A stretch of 64,000 nt of DNA from JAJDXW01 sp965202895 (GTDB lineage: Bacteria; Pseudomonadota; Gammaproteobacteria; HK1): contig OZ241901.1 of the NCBI GenBank assembly GCA_965202895.1, positions 124,001 through 188,000 of the forward strand, read 5' to 3'. The position numbers and the translations under genes were made by a program. Below are positions 25,258 through 33,053 of this stretch, piece after piece. Within the stretch, counting starts at the first letter, position 1. Each line of letters opens with the position of its first letter. A model generated the notes under the pieces. The model searched no databases, was not told where the DNA came from, and saw only the letters and a program-made list of their open reading frames with translations.

Positions 25258-26559
25258 GTGTCCGCCCCCGCCGCCGTACCGGTGCCCCCGCCGCCGGCGT
25301 TCGAGCCGTTCCCCTACCGCGGCGCATCGCTCTTCGCCGAAGGCGCCCGGCTCTCCGATCTCGCCGACCGGTTCGGCACCCCGCTCTACGTCTACTCCCG
25401 CGCGGGGCTCGAGGGGGCGTGGCGCGCGTTCGACGACGCCCTCGCCGGAATGCCGCACCGGGTGTGCTTCGCGGTCAAGGCCAACTCGAACCTCGCCGTC
25501 CTCGACGCCCTCGCCCGGATCGGCTCGGGGTTCGACATCGTCTCGGGCGGCGAGCTCGACCGGGTGCTCGCGGCCGGGGGCGATGCCGCGGGCATCATCT
25601 TCTCCGGCGTCGGCAAGTCGCGGGCGGAGATGAAGGCGGGTCTCGAGGCGGGGGTCCGCTCGTTCAACGTGGAGTCGGTGTCCGAGCTCGAACGGCTCGC
25701 CCGGGTGGCGAGCGATCTCGGCCGGGCGGCGCCGGCCGCGCTCCGGGTCAACCCCGACGTCGATCCGAAGACCCACCCCCACATCGCGACCGGCCTCGGG
25801 AGCAGCAAGTTCGGGGTCCCGATCGCGCGGGCGCGCGAGGTGTACGCGCGGGGGGCGCGGATGCCGTCCCTCCGGATGACGGGCGTCGGCTGCCACATCG
25901 GCTCGCAGATCACCTCCCTCGACCCCTTCCGGGACGCGCTCGGCCGGGTGGCCGCCCTCGTGGACGAGCTCGCCGGAGACGGGATCGGGATCACCGACGT
26001 GGACGTCGGCGGAGGGCTCGGGATCCGCTATCGCGACGAGACCCCGCCCTCCCCCGCCGAGTACGCCGCGGTGGTGCGGGAGGCCTTCGGGGGCCGCCCG
26101 GTCACCGTCCATCTGGAGCCCGGGAGGGCCGTCTGCGGGAACGCGGGGGTCCTCCTCGCCCGGGTGGAGTACCTCAAGGACAACGGCGGCGCGCGCTTCG
26201 CGATCGTCGACGCGGCCATGAACGACTTCCTCCGGCCGGCCCTCTACGGGGGATGGTCGCGCATCCTCCCCTGCGAGCGGCGGGGCGGGGAGGGCCGCGC
26301 GGTCTACACGGTGGCCGGCCCGGTCTGCGAGTCCGGGGACTTCCTCGGGCGGGACCGGGAGCTCGACCTCGAAGAGGGCGATCTCGTGGCGGTCCTCTCG
26401 GCCGGGGCCTATGGTTTCGTGATGAGCTCGAATTACAATTCGCGCCCCCGCGCGGCCGAGGTCATGGTCGATGGGGAACGGGCGCATCTGGTGCGGCGGC
26501 GCGAGGAGGCGGCCGATCTCCACGCGCTCGAGTCGCGGCTTCCCCCATCCCCACGGTGA
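25258..26559 (+). CDS. lysA: Diaminopimelate decarboxylase
   Basis: A 433-residue PLP enzyme that converts meso-diaminopimelate to L-lysine. The PLP-lysine lies in HRVCFAVKANSN. Other family motifs are SGGELDRVLAAG, GCHIGSQITSL, DVGGGLGIRY, HLEPGRAVCGNAG and the substrate-binding VAGPVCESGDFLG. The C-terminal AGAYGFVMSSNYNSRPR is also typical. The start is GTG 25258, just after lptM. It probably forms an operon with lptM and the PP-loop gene 12 bp downstream. Confidence 0.95.
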   Translation: MSAPAAVPVPPPPAFEPFPYRGASLFAEGARLSDLADRFGTPLYVYSRAGLEGAWRAFDDALAGMPHRVCFAVKANSNLAVLDALARIGSGFDIVSGGELDRVLAAGGDAAGIIFSGVGKSRAEMKAGLEAGVRSFNVESVSELERLARVASDLGRAAPAALRVNPDVDPKTHPHIATGLGSSKFGVPIARAREVYARGARMPSLRMTGVGCHIGSQITSLDPFRDALGRVAALVDELAGDGIGITDVDVGGGLGIRYRDETPPSPAEYAAVVREAFGGRPVTVHLEPGRAVCGNAGVLLARVEYLKDNGGARFAIVDAAMNDFLRPALYGGWSRILPCERRGGEGRAVYTVAGPVCESGDFLGRDRELDLEEGDLVAVLSAGAYGFVMSSNYNSRPRAAEVMVDGERAHLVRRREEAADLHALESRLPPSPR

Positions 26560-26571
26560 CGCGGCGGTACG

Positions 26572-27660
26572 TTGAACGTGGACGTGGACGTGAACGTTGC
26601 GGATCCATTGCCGGAGGCGCGCCGCAAGGCCGTCGCCCTCATCTCCGGCGGGCTCGATTCGATGCTCGCGGCGCGGACGATCCTCGACCAGGGGGTCCAC
26701 GTCGAGGGCATCAACTTCTTCACCGGGTTCTGCGTAGAGGGCCACACCCACGCGATCCGCCGGCGTGCGAACGGCCGCGGCGGCAATCCGCGCAACAACG
26801 CGCTCTGGGTCGCGGAGCAGCTCGGCATCCGGCTGCACCTCGTCGACGTGGTCGAGGACTACAAGCGGGTCGTCCTCAATCCCAGGCACGGCTACGGGGC
26901 GAACCTCAACCCGTGCCTCGACTGCAAGACCTTCATGGTGGGCCGGGCGCGGGAATGGATGGAGGAGCACGGATTCGACTTCATCATCACCGGCGAGGTC
27001 ATCGGCCAGCGCCCGAAGTCGCAGCGGCGCGAGACCATGCCGGTGGTCGCCCGGGAGTCGGGGGCGGACGACCGGCTCCTCCGCCCCCTCTGCGCGAAAC
27101 GGCTGCCGCCGACCCTGCCGGAGCGCGAGGGCTGGGTGGACCGGGAGCGCCTGCACGACTTCACCGGGCGGTCGCGCAAGCCCCAGTTCGCCCTCGCCGC
27201 CGACTTCGGGATCGAGGACTACGCGCAGCCGGCCGGAGGCTGCTGCTTCCTGACCGACCGGCAGTACTCCACCAAGCTCGCCGACCTCTGGGCGAGCCGC
27301 GGCCGGCGCGACTACGAGCTCGACGACGTCATGCTCCTCAAGGTCGGGCGGCACCTGCGGCCCCGGCCCCACTTCAAGCTCATCGTGGCGCGGGAGGAGG
27401 GGGAGAACCGTTTCCTGAGCGGCTATCGCGGGCAGTTCATCCACCTGCGGACGGTGAGCTGCCCCGGGCCGCTCGCCCTCGTGGACGGCGAGCCGGACGA
27501 GGAGGACCTGGAGCTCGCCGCCCGCCTGACCGCCCGGTTCAGCAAGGGGCGCGATGCGGAGCGGGTGGAGGTCGAGATCGGGGGCGGGGGCCGGCCGACC
27601 CGGCGGCTCCGGGTGGCGCCGATGGCCCCGAGCGCGGTTCCGTCCGGCTGGTACGTCTGA
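26572..27660 (+). CDS. PP-loop ATPase, tRNA-thiouridine modification-like
   Basis: A 362-residue protein with an N-terminal PP-loop ATP pyrophosphatase motif, VALISGGLDSMLAARTIL. A CLDCKTFMV motif and FIITGEVIGQRPKSQ follow. A second cysteine pair is GGCCFLTDRQYS. The C-terminal half resembles the DUF814/NFACT-R-like domain of tRNA 4-thiouridine synthase-like proteins. The cysteines could carry persulfide sulfur for thiolation of tRNA or another substrate. A tusA gene, a sulfur carrier, starts 10 bp downstream, which supports a sulfur-transfer role. The precise target is not known. Confidence 0.8.
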   Translation: MNVDVDVNVADPLPEARRKAVALISGGLDSMLAARTILDQGVHVEGINFFTGFCVEGHTHAIRRRANGRGGNPRNNALWVAEQLGIRLHLVDVVEDYKRVVLNPRHGYGANLNPCLDCKTFMVGRAREWMEEHGFDFIITGEVIGQRPKSQRRETMPVVARESGADDRLLRPLCAKRLPPTLPEREGWVDRERLHDFTGRSRKPQFALAADFGIEDYAQPAGGCCFLTDRQYSTKLADLWASRGRRDYELDDVMLLKVGRHLRPRPHFKLIVAREEGENRFLSGYRGQFIHLRTVSCPGPLALVDGEPDEEDLELAARLTARFSKGRDAERVEVEIGGGGRPTRRLRVAPMAPSAVPSGWYV

Positions 27661-27670
27661 GCCTCGCGGC

Positions 27671-27910
27671 ATGGCCCGGGCCACCCTCGACGCCCGCCGG
27701 CTGCTCTGTCCCCTCCCGGTCATCCGCACCCAGGAGCGGATCAAGGGGCTCGCCCCCGGCGACACCCTGGAGGTGACCTGCACCGATCCGGGGGCGCTCC
27801 ACGACATCCCCGCGTGGTGCCGCCTGAACGGCCACCGGGTCGCGGGGGCCGCGGACGGCGCCGACTACGAGCTCGTCATCACGATCATCGTGGGCGGCGC
27901 CGACGGCTGA
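27671..27910 (+). CDS. tusA: TusA-family sulfur carrier protein
   Basis: A 79-residue SirA/TusA protein. TLDARRLLCPLPVIRTQERI contains the CPxP motif whose cysteine accepts persulfide sulfur. DTLEVTCTDPGALHDIPAWC is also typical. It lies 10 bp after the PP-loop gene, so the two are probably cotranscribed: TusA as donor, the PP-loop enzyme as acceptor (inference from order and chemistry). Confidence 0.9.
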   Translation: MARATLDARRLLCPLPVIRTQERIKGLAPGDTLEVTCTDPGALHDIPAWCRLNGHRVAGAADGADYELVITIIVGGADG

Positions 27911-28033
27911 GGGGTCCGGGGCGCGGGCTGCGGGGCGCGGGGCGCGGGTCCGGCCGCGCCGCGATGCGGTAGACTCCGGCGCGGGCGCTGGCGGCGGGCG
28001 TCCCGGCAGCTTCACACCGGAGGGGCGCTCCCG

Positions 28034-28816
28034 ATGAACGAGTCCGCCACCATGCACACCGGGCCGCTCGGCTCCACCGTCCACGTCCTTCGCGCCGACG
28101 CGGACACCGTCGCCGCCCTCGCCGCCCTCGACTGGAACCGCTTGTTCCGCCGGGTCTGCCTGGACCCGGTGCGGGGGGTCGTCACCCTGATGTCGCCCTC
28201 GCGCCCGCACGAAGACCTGACGGGGATGCTCGACCACGTCGTGGACGCCGCCGCGAGCACCCTCGCCGGCGCGGCCAGGGGGCTCCGCCACACCCGCCTT
28301 CGCGGCCCGGGCGAGCCGCCCGGGACGGGAATGGAGCCCGACTGCGCGTTCTACGTCGGCGGCCGGGCGCGGGCCTTTCGGGCCGCGCTCATGGAAGGAG
28401 AGGACGCGGCGTCGGCGTTCATCCAGCGAACCGCTCCCGACCTGGTGGTCGAGGTCGAGATCACCCGCGCCGATGCGGGCAAGATCGAACGCTACGCCGA
28501 CCTCGGGGTACGCGAGCTCTGGCGGCTGCACGGCCGCCGGGATTCATGGGAGCTGCGGGCGGATTTCCTCGCCCTTCGTCCCGGTGAGCCGCCGCGGCCG
28601 CTCGACGTCTCGGAGGTGCTGGCCGGCCTCACCCCGGGCGACGTCTGCGAAGCGGTCGGGGAGCTGCGGCTCAGCCTCACCCTCGCCGAGCGGACCGAGG
28701 CGGTGGCGCGGGTGGTGCGCCGGCGCCAGCGCGCGAGCGTCCGGGTGCGCGAGGAAGGGGCGCCGTACTCCGCACGTCCCGGCGGATCGGAGGGCGCTCC
28801 CTCTCCCGCGCCCTGA
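28034..28816 (+). CDS. Uma2-family (DUF820) restriction endonuclease-like protein
   Basis: A 260-residue protein of the Uma2 / DUF820 family with a PD-(D/E)XK fold. The active-site pattern is EPDCAFYVG ... APDLVVEVEITRADAGKIERYADLGVRELW. The start MNESATMHTGPLGS follows a GGAGGGG ribosome site. These proteins often occur in many copies per genome, and their biological role is not established. It begins a short accessory patch with a Fic gene and a decayed DUF262 gene. Confidence 0.85.
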   Translation: MNESATMHTGPLGSTVHVLRADADTVAALAALDWNRLFRRVCLDPVRGVVTLMSPSRPHEDLTGMLDHVVDAAASTLAGAARGLRHTRLRGPGEPPGTGMEPDCAFYVGGRARAFRAALMEGEDAASAFIQRTAPDLVVEVEITRADAGKIERYADLGVRELWRLHGRRDSWELRADFLALRPGEPPRPLDVSEVLAGLTPGDVCEAVGELRLSLTLAERTEAVARVVRRRQRASVRVREEGAPYSARPGGSEGAPSPAP

Positions 28817-28842
28817 TCCCGGACGCATATCCAGCCGGCTTT

Positions 28843-28905
28843 CCGCTGCGGACGCCGCCCGCCGGACGGCGGCGGGCCGTGCTCCGTTCGAAGCCGCTTC
28901 GATGG
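28843..28905. repeat. Dispersed intergenic repeat, degenerate copy C
   Basis: This contains TTCCGCTGCGGACGCCGCCC, then GACGGCGGCGGGCCGTGCTC and CGTTCGAAG, similar to the middle of copy A at 15498 (CGCCGCGGACACGG, ACGGCGGCGAGCCGTGCTCC). Confidence 0.35.
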
Positions 28906-28986
28906 CGCACCTGCGCTCCGTCCGCCTCAAGCGCGGGAGCGCCGCGGTGGGAAAATGGCGCCGACGGACGCGGAGGAACAGCGGGT

Positions 28987-30198
28987 ATGGCGACCAGACC
29001 CTGGCGGCGCCTCGGGCCACTGGACCCGAACGCGCGGGACCCGGCCGATCCGGAATTCGATGCCGATCTGCGCGCTTGGCGGGTCGTCCGGGGCCCGCGG
29101 TCGAAAGACCGCGTCGAGGAACGGACGGCGGAGATATGGTCTCGCGACCTGCAATGCCGCTTCGCGATCGAGACGGGCGAGATGGAAGGCATCTATCGGC
29201 TGCGGCGCGAAGCAAAGGATCGGCTGGCGCGCGAGGGGCTCGAGACCGCCCGAGCCGAGGACCAGATCGAGACCCGCCACGCGGGCGACCGCCTGCGAGC
29301 GCTGCTGCTCGACGAGCTGGCCGCCCTGGAGCGGATGATGGGTCACGCCCGAAGCGAGGCGCCGCTCGATACGGGGGAGATCCGGGGCTGGCAGGCGAGG
29401 GCTGTCCGCCATCAGGGCGATCGCCTGGTGGAGATTGGCGGGGAGGCGGAAGGGGAGACCTTGACGCGGGTCCGCGTGCCGATGACGCCGGGGGAGTACA
29501 AGACGAACGAAAACGTCATCGTTTCCGGCGGCGTCGAGTACGGGTTCTGTCCCCCGGGCGAGGTGGAGCAGGAGTTGCAGGCGATGCTGCGGGTCGCCGC
29601 GGGGCAGCAGGAGGGGCCCAGGAGCACCGCGGCGTGCGGGGCATGGGCGCACGCGGCGTTCAACGCGATCCATCCGTTCCCGGACGGGAACGGGAGAACG
29701 GGCCGCCTGCTGCTCGCGTGGGTCTACCTGCGGCGCCGGGAGCCGCCCCCGATCATCCATGAAGAAGCACGCGGGGAGTACTTCGCGGCGATGCGCGAGG
29801 CGCACGGGGGCAGGATCGAAGCGCTTCGCGATCTGGTGCACGAGAACGCGGCAACCATGTTGAAGCTCCACCTCATGGAGGCGACGGCGAACGGCGGCTC
29901 GGGAGGCGTGCCGCTCGCGCGGCGGATCGCCGCCCTCGAAGAGCTGGACCCGAACGGAAGCGTGCTGGTCGAGGCAGCCGCGAAGGGGGTGGGCCTCTAC
30001 TGGAGGAACGGAAGCAACCCGGACCTGGTCACGTCGATCGCCGCGAGCATTCCGGACGAGCTTGCGATACGGGCGCTCGTCGAGAGCGGGGAGAAGACCG
30101 ACGGCGAGGCGAAGACGCTCTGGCGGGAGGTGCGTCGTCGTCGCTCGGCGCTGCGCCGCGAAGAGCAATCGAGTGCCGGCAGGCGAACGACCTGCTGA
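28987..30198 (+). CDS. Fic-domain protein (predicted AMPylator) with N-terminal inhibitory motif
   Basis: A 403-residue Fic protein. The catalytic motif AIHPFPDGNGRTGRLLLAW matches HxFx(D/E)GNGRxxR in full, and YGFCPPGEVEQELQAML precedes it. In the N-terminal part, ETGEMEGIYRL matches the (S/T)xxxE(G/N) inhibitory helix of class II Fic enzymes, so it is likely autoinhibited AMP-transferase. The C-terminal region resembles a winged-helix tail and ends in a basic RREVRRRRSALRRE segment. The ATG at 28987 was chosen because upstream codons lack family similarity. Target proteins are unknown. Confidence 0.9.
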   Translation: MATRPWRRLGPLDPNARDPADPEFDADLRAWRVVRGPRSKDRVEERTAEIWSRDLQCRFAIETGEMEGIYRLRREAKDRLAREGLETARAEDQIETRHAGDRLRALLLDELAALERMMGHARSEAPLDTGEIRGWQARAVRHQGDRLVEIGGEAEGETLTRVRVPMTPGEYKTNENVIVSGGVEYGFCPPGEVEQELQAMLRVAAGQQEGPRSTAACGAWAHAAFNAIHPFPDGNGRTGRLLLAWVYLRRREPPPIIHEEARGEYFAAMREAHGGRIEALRDLVHENAATMLKLHLMEATANGGSGGVPLARRIAALEELDPNGSVLVEAAAKGVGLYWRNGSNPDLVTSIAASIPDELAIRALVESGEKTDGEAKTLWREVRRRRSALRREEQSSAGRRTTC

Positions 30199-30272
30199 AG
30201 GGGTCGGCCGAGCGCCCTGGCGGCTCGGAACGGGAAACGAACCGCCTTTCGACCAATCACGGGAGAACGATC

Positions 30273-30760
30273 ATGTCCATGTTCAAGATGAACCCGACCA
30301 GTTCGAAGCAACTGCTCGAAGACGTGGCGAATGGCGATGTTCGGCTTCCTGGATTTCAGAGGACCCGGGGTATGGGACGACGAACGCATCGAGGGGCTGC
30401 TTTCCAGCCTTTCGAGGGGGTTTCCGTCGGGGGCCGTCATGACCTTGGCCGCCGGAGGTGAGACAGGGTTCAAGCCTCGATTGGCCGAGGGCGCGGATCC
30501 CGGCAATCCGAAGAGCCCCGAGAGCTTCATTCTCGATGGCCGGCGGCGGCTGGCCTCGCCATGTCCGGGCGGAGGGCGCCGCATCGACGTGTTCGACGAA
30601 GGGTCCAGGCGCGGTCGGACCTCGCCAAGGCGCTCGTCGACGTCGCTTCGCGAGGCGGTCCCGGAAGCAGCGACGCCGTGTCGACGGCGATCCCTCGGGT
30701 GCGGGAGTGGAGTGGTCCGGTGGGCCGCGCCAACGTTGCAGTTCCGTAACGATCGGGCAA
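30273..30760 (+). pseudogene. Decayed DUF262 (GmrSD-type) gene
   Basis: The ATG at 30273 starts MSMFKMNPTSSKQLLEDVAN and GDVRLPGFQR, the N-terminal motif of DUF262 proteins. One or more frameshifts follow. The continuation WDDERIEGLLSSLSRGFPSG, AVMTLAAGGETGFKPR and PESFILDGRRRL appears in another frame. The usual DGQQR motif is altered to DGRRR and nothing recognisable follows. DUF262 proteins act in modification-dependent restriction (GmrS). This is a dead fragment next to fic. Confidence 0.65.
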
Positions 30761-30798
30761 CGGAGCGTTAAGGCGAGGCGGCGTAGGGTGCCGTCCAT

Positions 30799-30819
30799 CC
30801 CCCGCGAGGGCGGGGGTTT
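30799..30819 (+). terminator. Short GC hairpin ahead of htrA-like gene
   Basis: Arms CCCCCGC and GCGGGGG (30799-30805 and 30810-30816) around a 4-base loop are followed by TTT. It may end the transcript of the accessory patch, but the T-run is very short. Confidence 0.3.
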
Positions 30820-30853
30820 CGGACCGAACCATTCCGTTGGAGGTTACGCCGCC

Positions 30854-32338
30854 ATGAAGCTCTCGACACGCATTCCACTCCTTCCCCACCGGGGCGCGAC
30901 CGCCCTCTTCGCCGCGGGCGCGCTCGCCGGCGCGGCGGTGCTCGGGGCCGCCCAGTCCGCCGCCCTCGGAGAGGGCGCGGCCGTCGGGAAGGGCTCCCCG
31001 GCCGCCTCGAGTTCCGGCCCCATCGGGGAGCTTGCCGCCCCGTCGCCGACCGGGTTCGCGGACCTCGCCGAGCGGGTCCAGCCGGCGGTGGTGTTCGTCA
31101 CCGTCGAGAAGCCGACCGCCGCCGCGGCCCGGCTGCCCCGTCCGCCGGGGTTCGACATGGGTCCGTTCGAGCGGTTCTTCGAGCGGATGCCGACCATGCC
31201 GAACCCGCAGGTACAGGTCGGCTCGGGCTTCTTCGTCGATGGCGAGGGCCACATCGTGACGAGCGATCACGTCGTCGCTGGTGCGGCGGAGGTCACCGTC
31301 ACCCTGCACGACGGGACCCGCCACGAGGCGCGCGTGGTCGGGCGCGACGCGCGGACCGATCTCGCGGTGCTCAGGATCGGGGGCGGCGGACCGTCGCCCT
31401 GGCTTTCCTTCGGCGACGACGGCGGTGCGCGCGTCGGCGACTGGGTGGTCGCGGTCGGCAACCCGTTCGGCTTCGGGGGAACGGTCACGGCCGGGATCCT
31501 GTCGGCCCGCGGGCGCGACATCCGCTCCGGGGGATACGGCGACTTCCTGCAGGTCGACGCTCCCATCAACCGCGGGAGCTCCGGGGGGCCGCTGTTCGAC
31601 ACCCGCGGCCGCGTCATCGGGGTCAACGCCGCGATCTACGCTCCGGCCGGGGGCAACGTCGGGATCGGCTTCGCGGTCCCCGCCTCGATCGCCGCCCCGG
31701 TGGTCGCCGAGCTCATCGAGGAGGGCAGGGTCTCGCGCGGCTGGCTCGGCGTCTCCCTGCAACCGCTCACCCCGGAGATCGCGGAGAGCCTCGGGATGGA
31801 GAAGGCGGAAGGCGTGCTCGTGGCCGACGTCGCGCCGGACAGCCCGGCCGCCCGCGCCGGCATCCTTCGCGCCGACGTGGTGACCGCGGCCGGCGGACGG
31901 CCGATGGAGGACGGCAAGGCGCTGGCCCGCGAGATCGGAGCGATGGAGCCCGGCGAAGAGGTGGTGGTCACCGTCGTCCGCAAGGGCGAGACGCGCGAGA
32001 TCCGGGTCGAGCTCGGCGACTGGCCGGCCGCCGGGAAGGAGGCGGTGAGCGAAGCGCCGGCCGCCGCCCCCGCATCGGGGCCGCGCCTCGGCGTGTCCCT
32101 CGAGCGCCGGGACGGCCAGCTCGTGATCGCGGGGGTGGACCCCGGCAGCCCCGCCGCCGAGGCGAGGCTTCGCCGCGGAGACGTGCTGCTCGGCGTCGGC
32201 GACGATCCGGTCGCCGAAGCCGCCGACGTCGGGCGGGCGCTTCGCAAGGCGGCGGACCGCGGCCGGGAGCATGCGCTGCTGCTCATCGAACGGCACGGGC
32301 AGCCGCGCTTCGTGGCGGTGCGCATCGAGATCGCATAG
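30854..32338 (+). CDS. Periplasmic DegP/HtrA-type serine protease with two PDZ domains
   Basis: A 494-residue trypsin-like protease. The N-terminus has a hydrophobic, Ala-rich signal segment (ALFAAGALAGAAVLGAAQSA). The catalytic triad is His in VTSDHVVAGA, Asp in DARTDLAVLRI and Ser in PINRGSSGGPLFD. Two PDZ domains follow (GWLGVSLQPLTPEIAES and GPRLGVSLERRDG), the second likely governing oligomer or substrate control. GGAGG at about 30838 precedes the ATG at 30854. A response regulator and sensor kinase follow immediately, an arrangement suggesting an envelope-stress circuit. Confidence 0.92.
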   Translation: MKLSTRIPLLPHRGATALFAAGALAGAAVLGAAQSAALGEGAAVGKGSPAASSSGPIGELAAPSPTGFADLAERVQPAVVFVTVEKPTAAAARLPRPPGFDMGPFERFFERMPTMPNPQVQVGSGFFVDGEGHIVTSDHVVAGAAEVTVTLHDGTRHEARVVGRDARTDLAVLRIGGGGPSPWLSFGDDGGARVGDWVVAVGNPFGFGGTVTAGILSARGRDIRSGGYGDFLQVDAPINRGSSGGPLFDTRGRVIGVNAAIYAPAGGNVGIGFAVPASIAAPVVAELIEEGRVSRGWLGVSLQPLTPEIAESLGMEKAEGVLVADVAPDSPAARAGILRADVVTAAGGRPMEDGKALAREIGAMEPGEEVVVTVVRKGETREIRVELGDWPAAGKEAVSEAPAAAPASGPRLGVSLERRDGQLVIAGVDPGSPAAEARLRRGDVLLGVGDDPVAEAADVGRALRKAADRGREHALLLIERHGQPRFVAVRIEIA

Positions 32339-32366
32339 TCTTCCGGGAGACCGGGGAAGAACGGCC

Positions 32367-33053
32367 ATGATGCGGGCGCTCATCATCGAGGATGACGAGG
32401 TCGTGGCGAGGTTCATCGCCAAGGGCCTCCGCCAGCACGGATACCTCGTTGACGTCGCCCGCGATGGCCGTGACGGCCTGTTCCACGCCCTGGAGCAGGC
32501 CTACGACGTGATGGTCGTCGACCGGATGCTGCCCGGCCTCGACGGCCTCTCCGTGCTCAAGACCGTCCGTTCGGCCGGAAACGCCACCCCGATCCTGATC
32601 CTGAGCGCGCTCGCGGAGGTCGACAACCGCGTCGAGGGTCTGCGCGCCGGCGGCGACGACTATCTCACCAAGCCGTTCGCCTTCAGCGAGCTGATCGCCC
32701 GGCTCGAAGCACTCCAGCGCCGGCCCCGCGGGGGGGCTCCGGCCCACGCGGTGTACCGGGCGGGCGATCTCGAGCTCGATCCGCGGCGGAGGACGGTGAC
32801 CCGGGCGGGCGAGCCGATCCGGCTGCTGCCGCGGGAGTTCGCGCTGCTCGAGTACCTGATGCGGCACCGGGGGCAGGTGGTGACGAGGACCATGCTCCTG
32901 GAGAACGTCTGGGACTACCACTTCGACCCCCAGACGAACGTGGTGGACGTGCACGTCTCCCGGCTCCGGGCGAAGGTGGACCGCCCGTTCTCCGAGCCGC
33001 TCATCGAGACCGTGCGGGGGGTCGGCTACCGGCTGCGGGACCCCGGCGATTGA
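32367..33053 (+). CDS. OmpR/PhoB-family response regulator
   Basis: A 228-residue response regulator. In the receiver domain the acidic pair is in LIIEDDEVV, the phosphoacceptor Asp in VMVVDRMLPGLDGL, and the Lys in DYLTKPFAF. The C-terminal winged helix has LLPREFALLEYLMRHRGQVV and NVVDVHVSRLRAKVD. It starts 28 bp after the protease gene, and its stop overlaps the TTG start of the kinase gene. It probably controls envelope genes, possibly including the protease itself (inference). Confidence 0.94.
   Translation: MMRALIIEDDEVVARFIAKGLRQHGYLVDVARDGRDGLFHALEQAYDVMVVDRMLPGLDGLSVLKTVRSAGNATPILILSALAEVDNRVEGLRAGGDDYLTKPFAFSELIARLEALQRRPRGGAPAHAVYRAGDLELDPRRRTVTRAGEPIRLLPREFALLEYLMRHRGQVVTRTMLLENVWDYHFDPQTNVVDVHVSRLRAKVDRPFSEPLIETVRGVGYRLRDPGD

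Noticed and set aside
30527..32422. A 631-codon minus-strand open frame opposite the HtrA gene
   Set aside because: Shadow; the plus-strand frame has the catalytic triad, PDZ domains and a good ribosome site.
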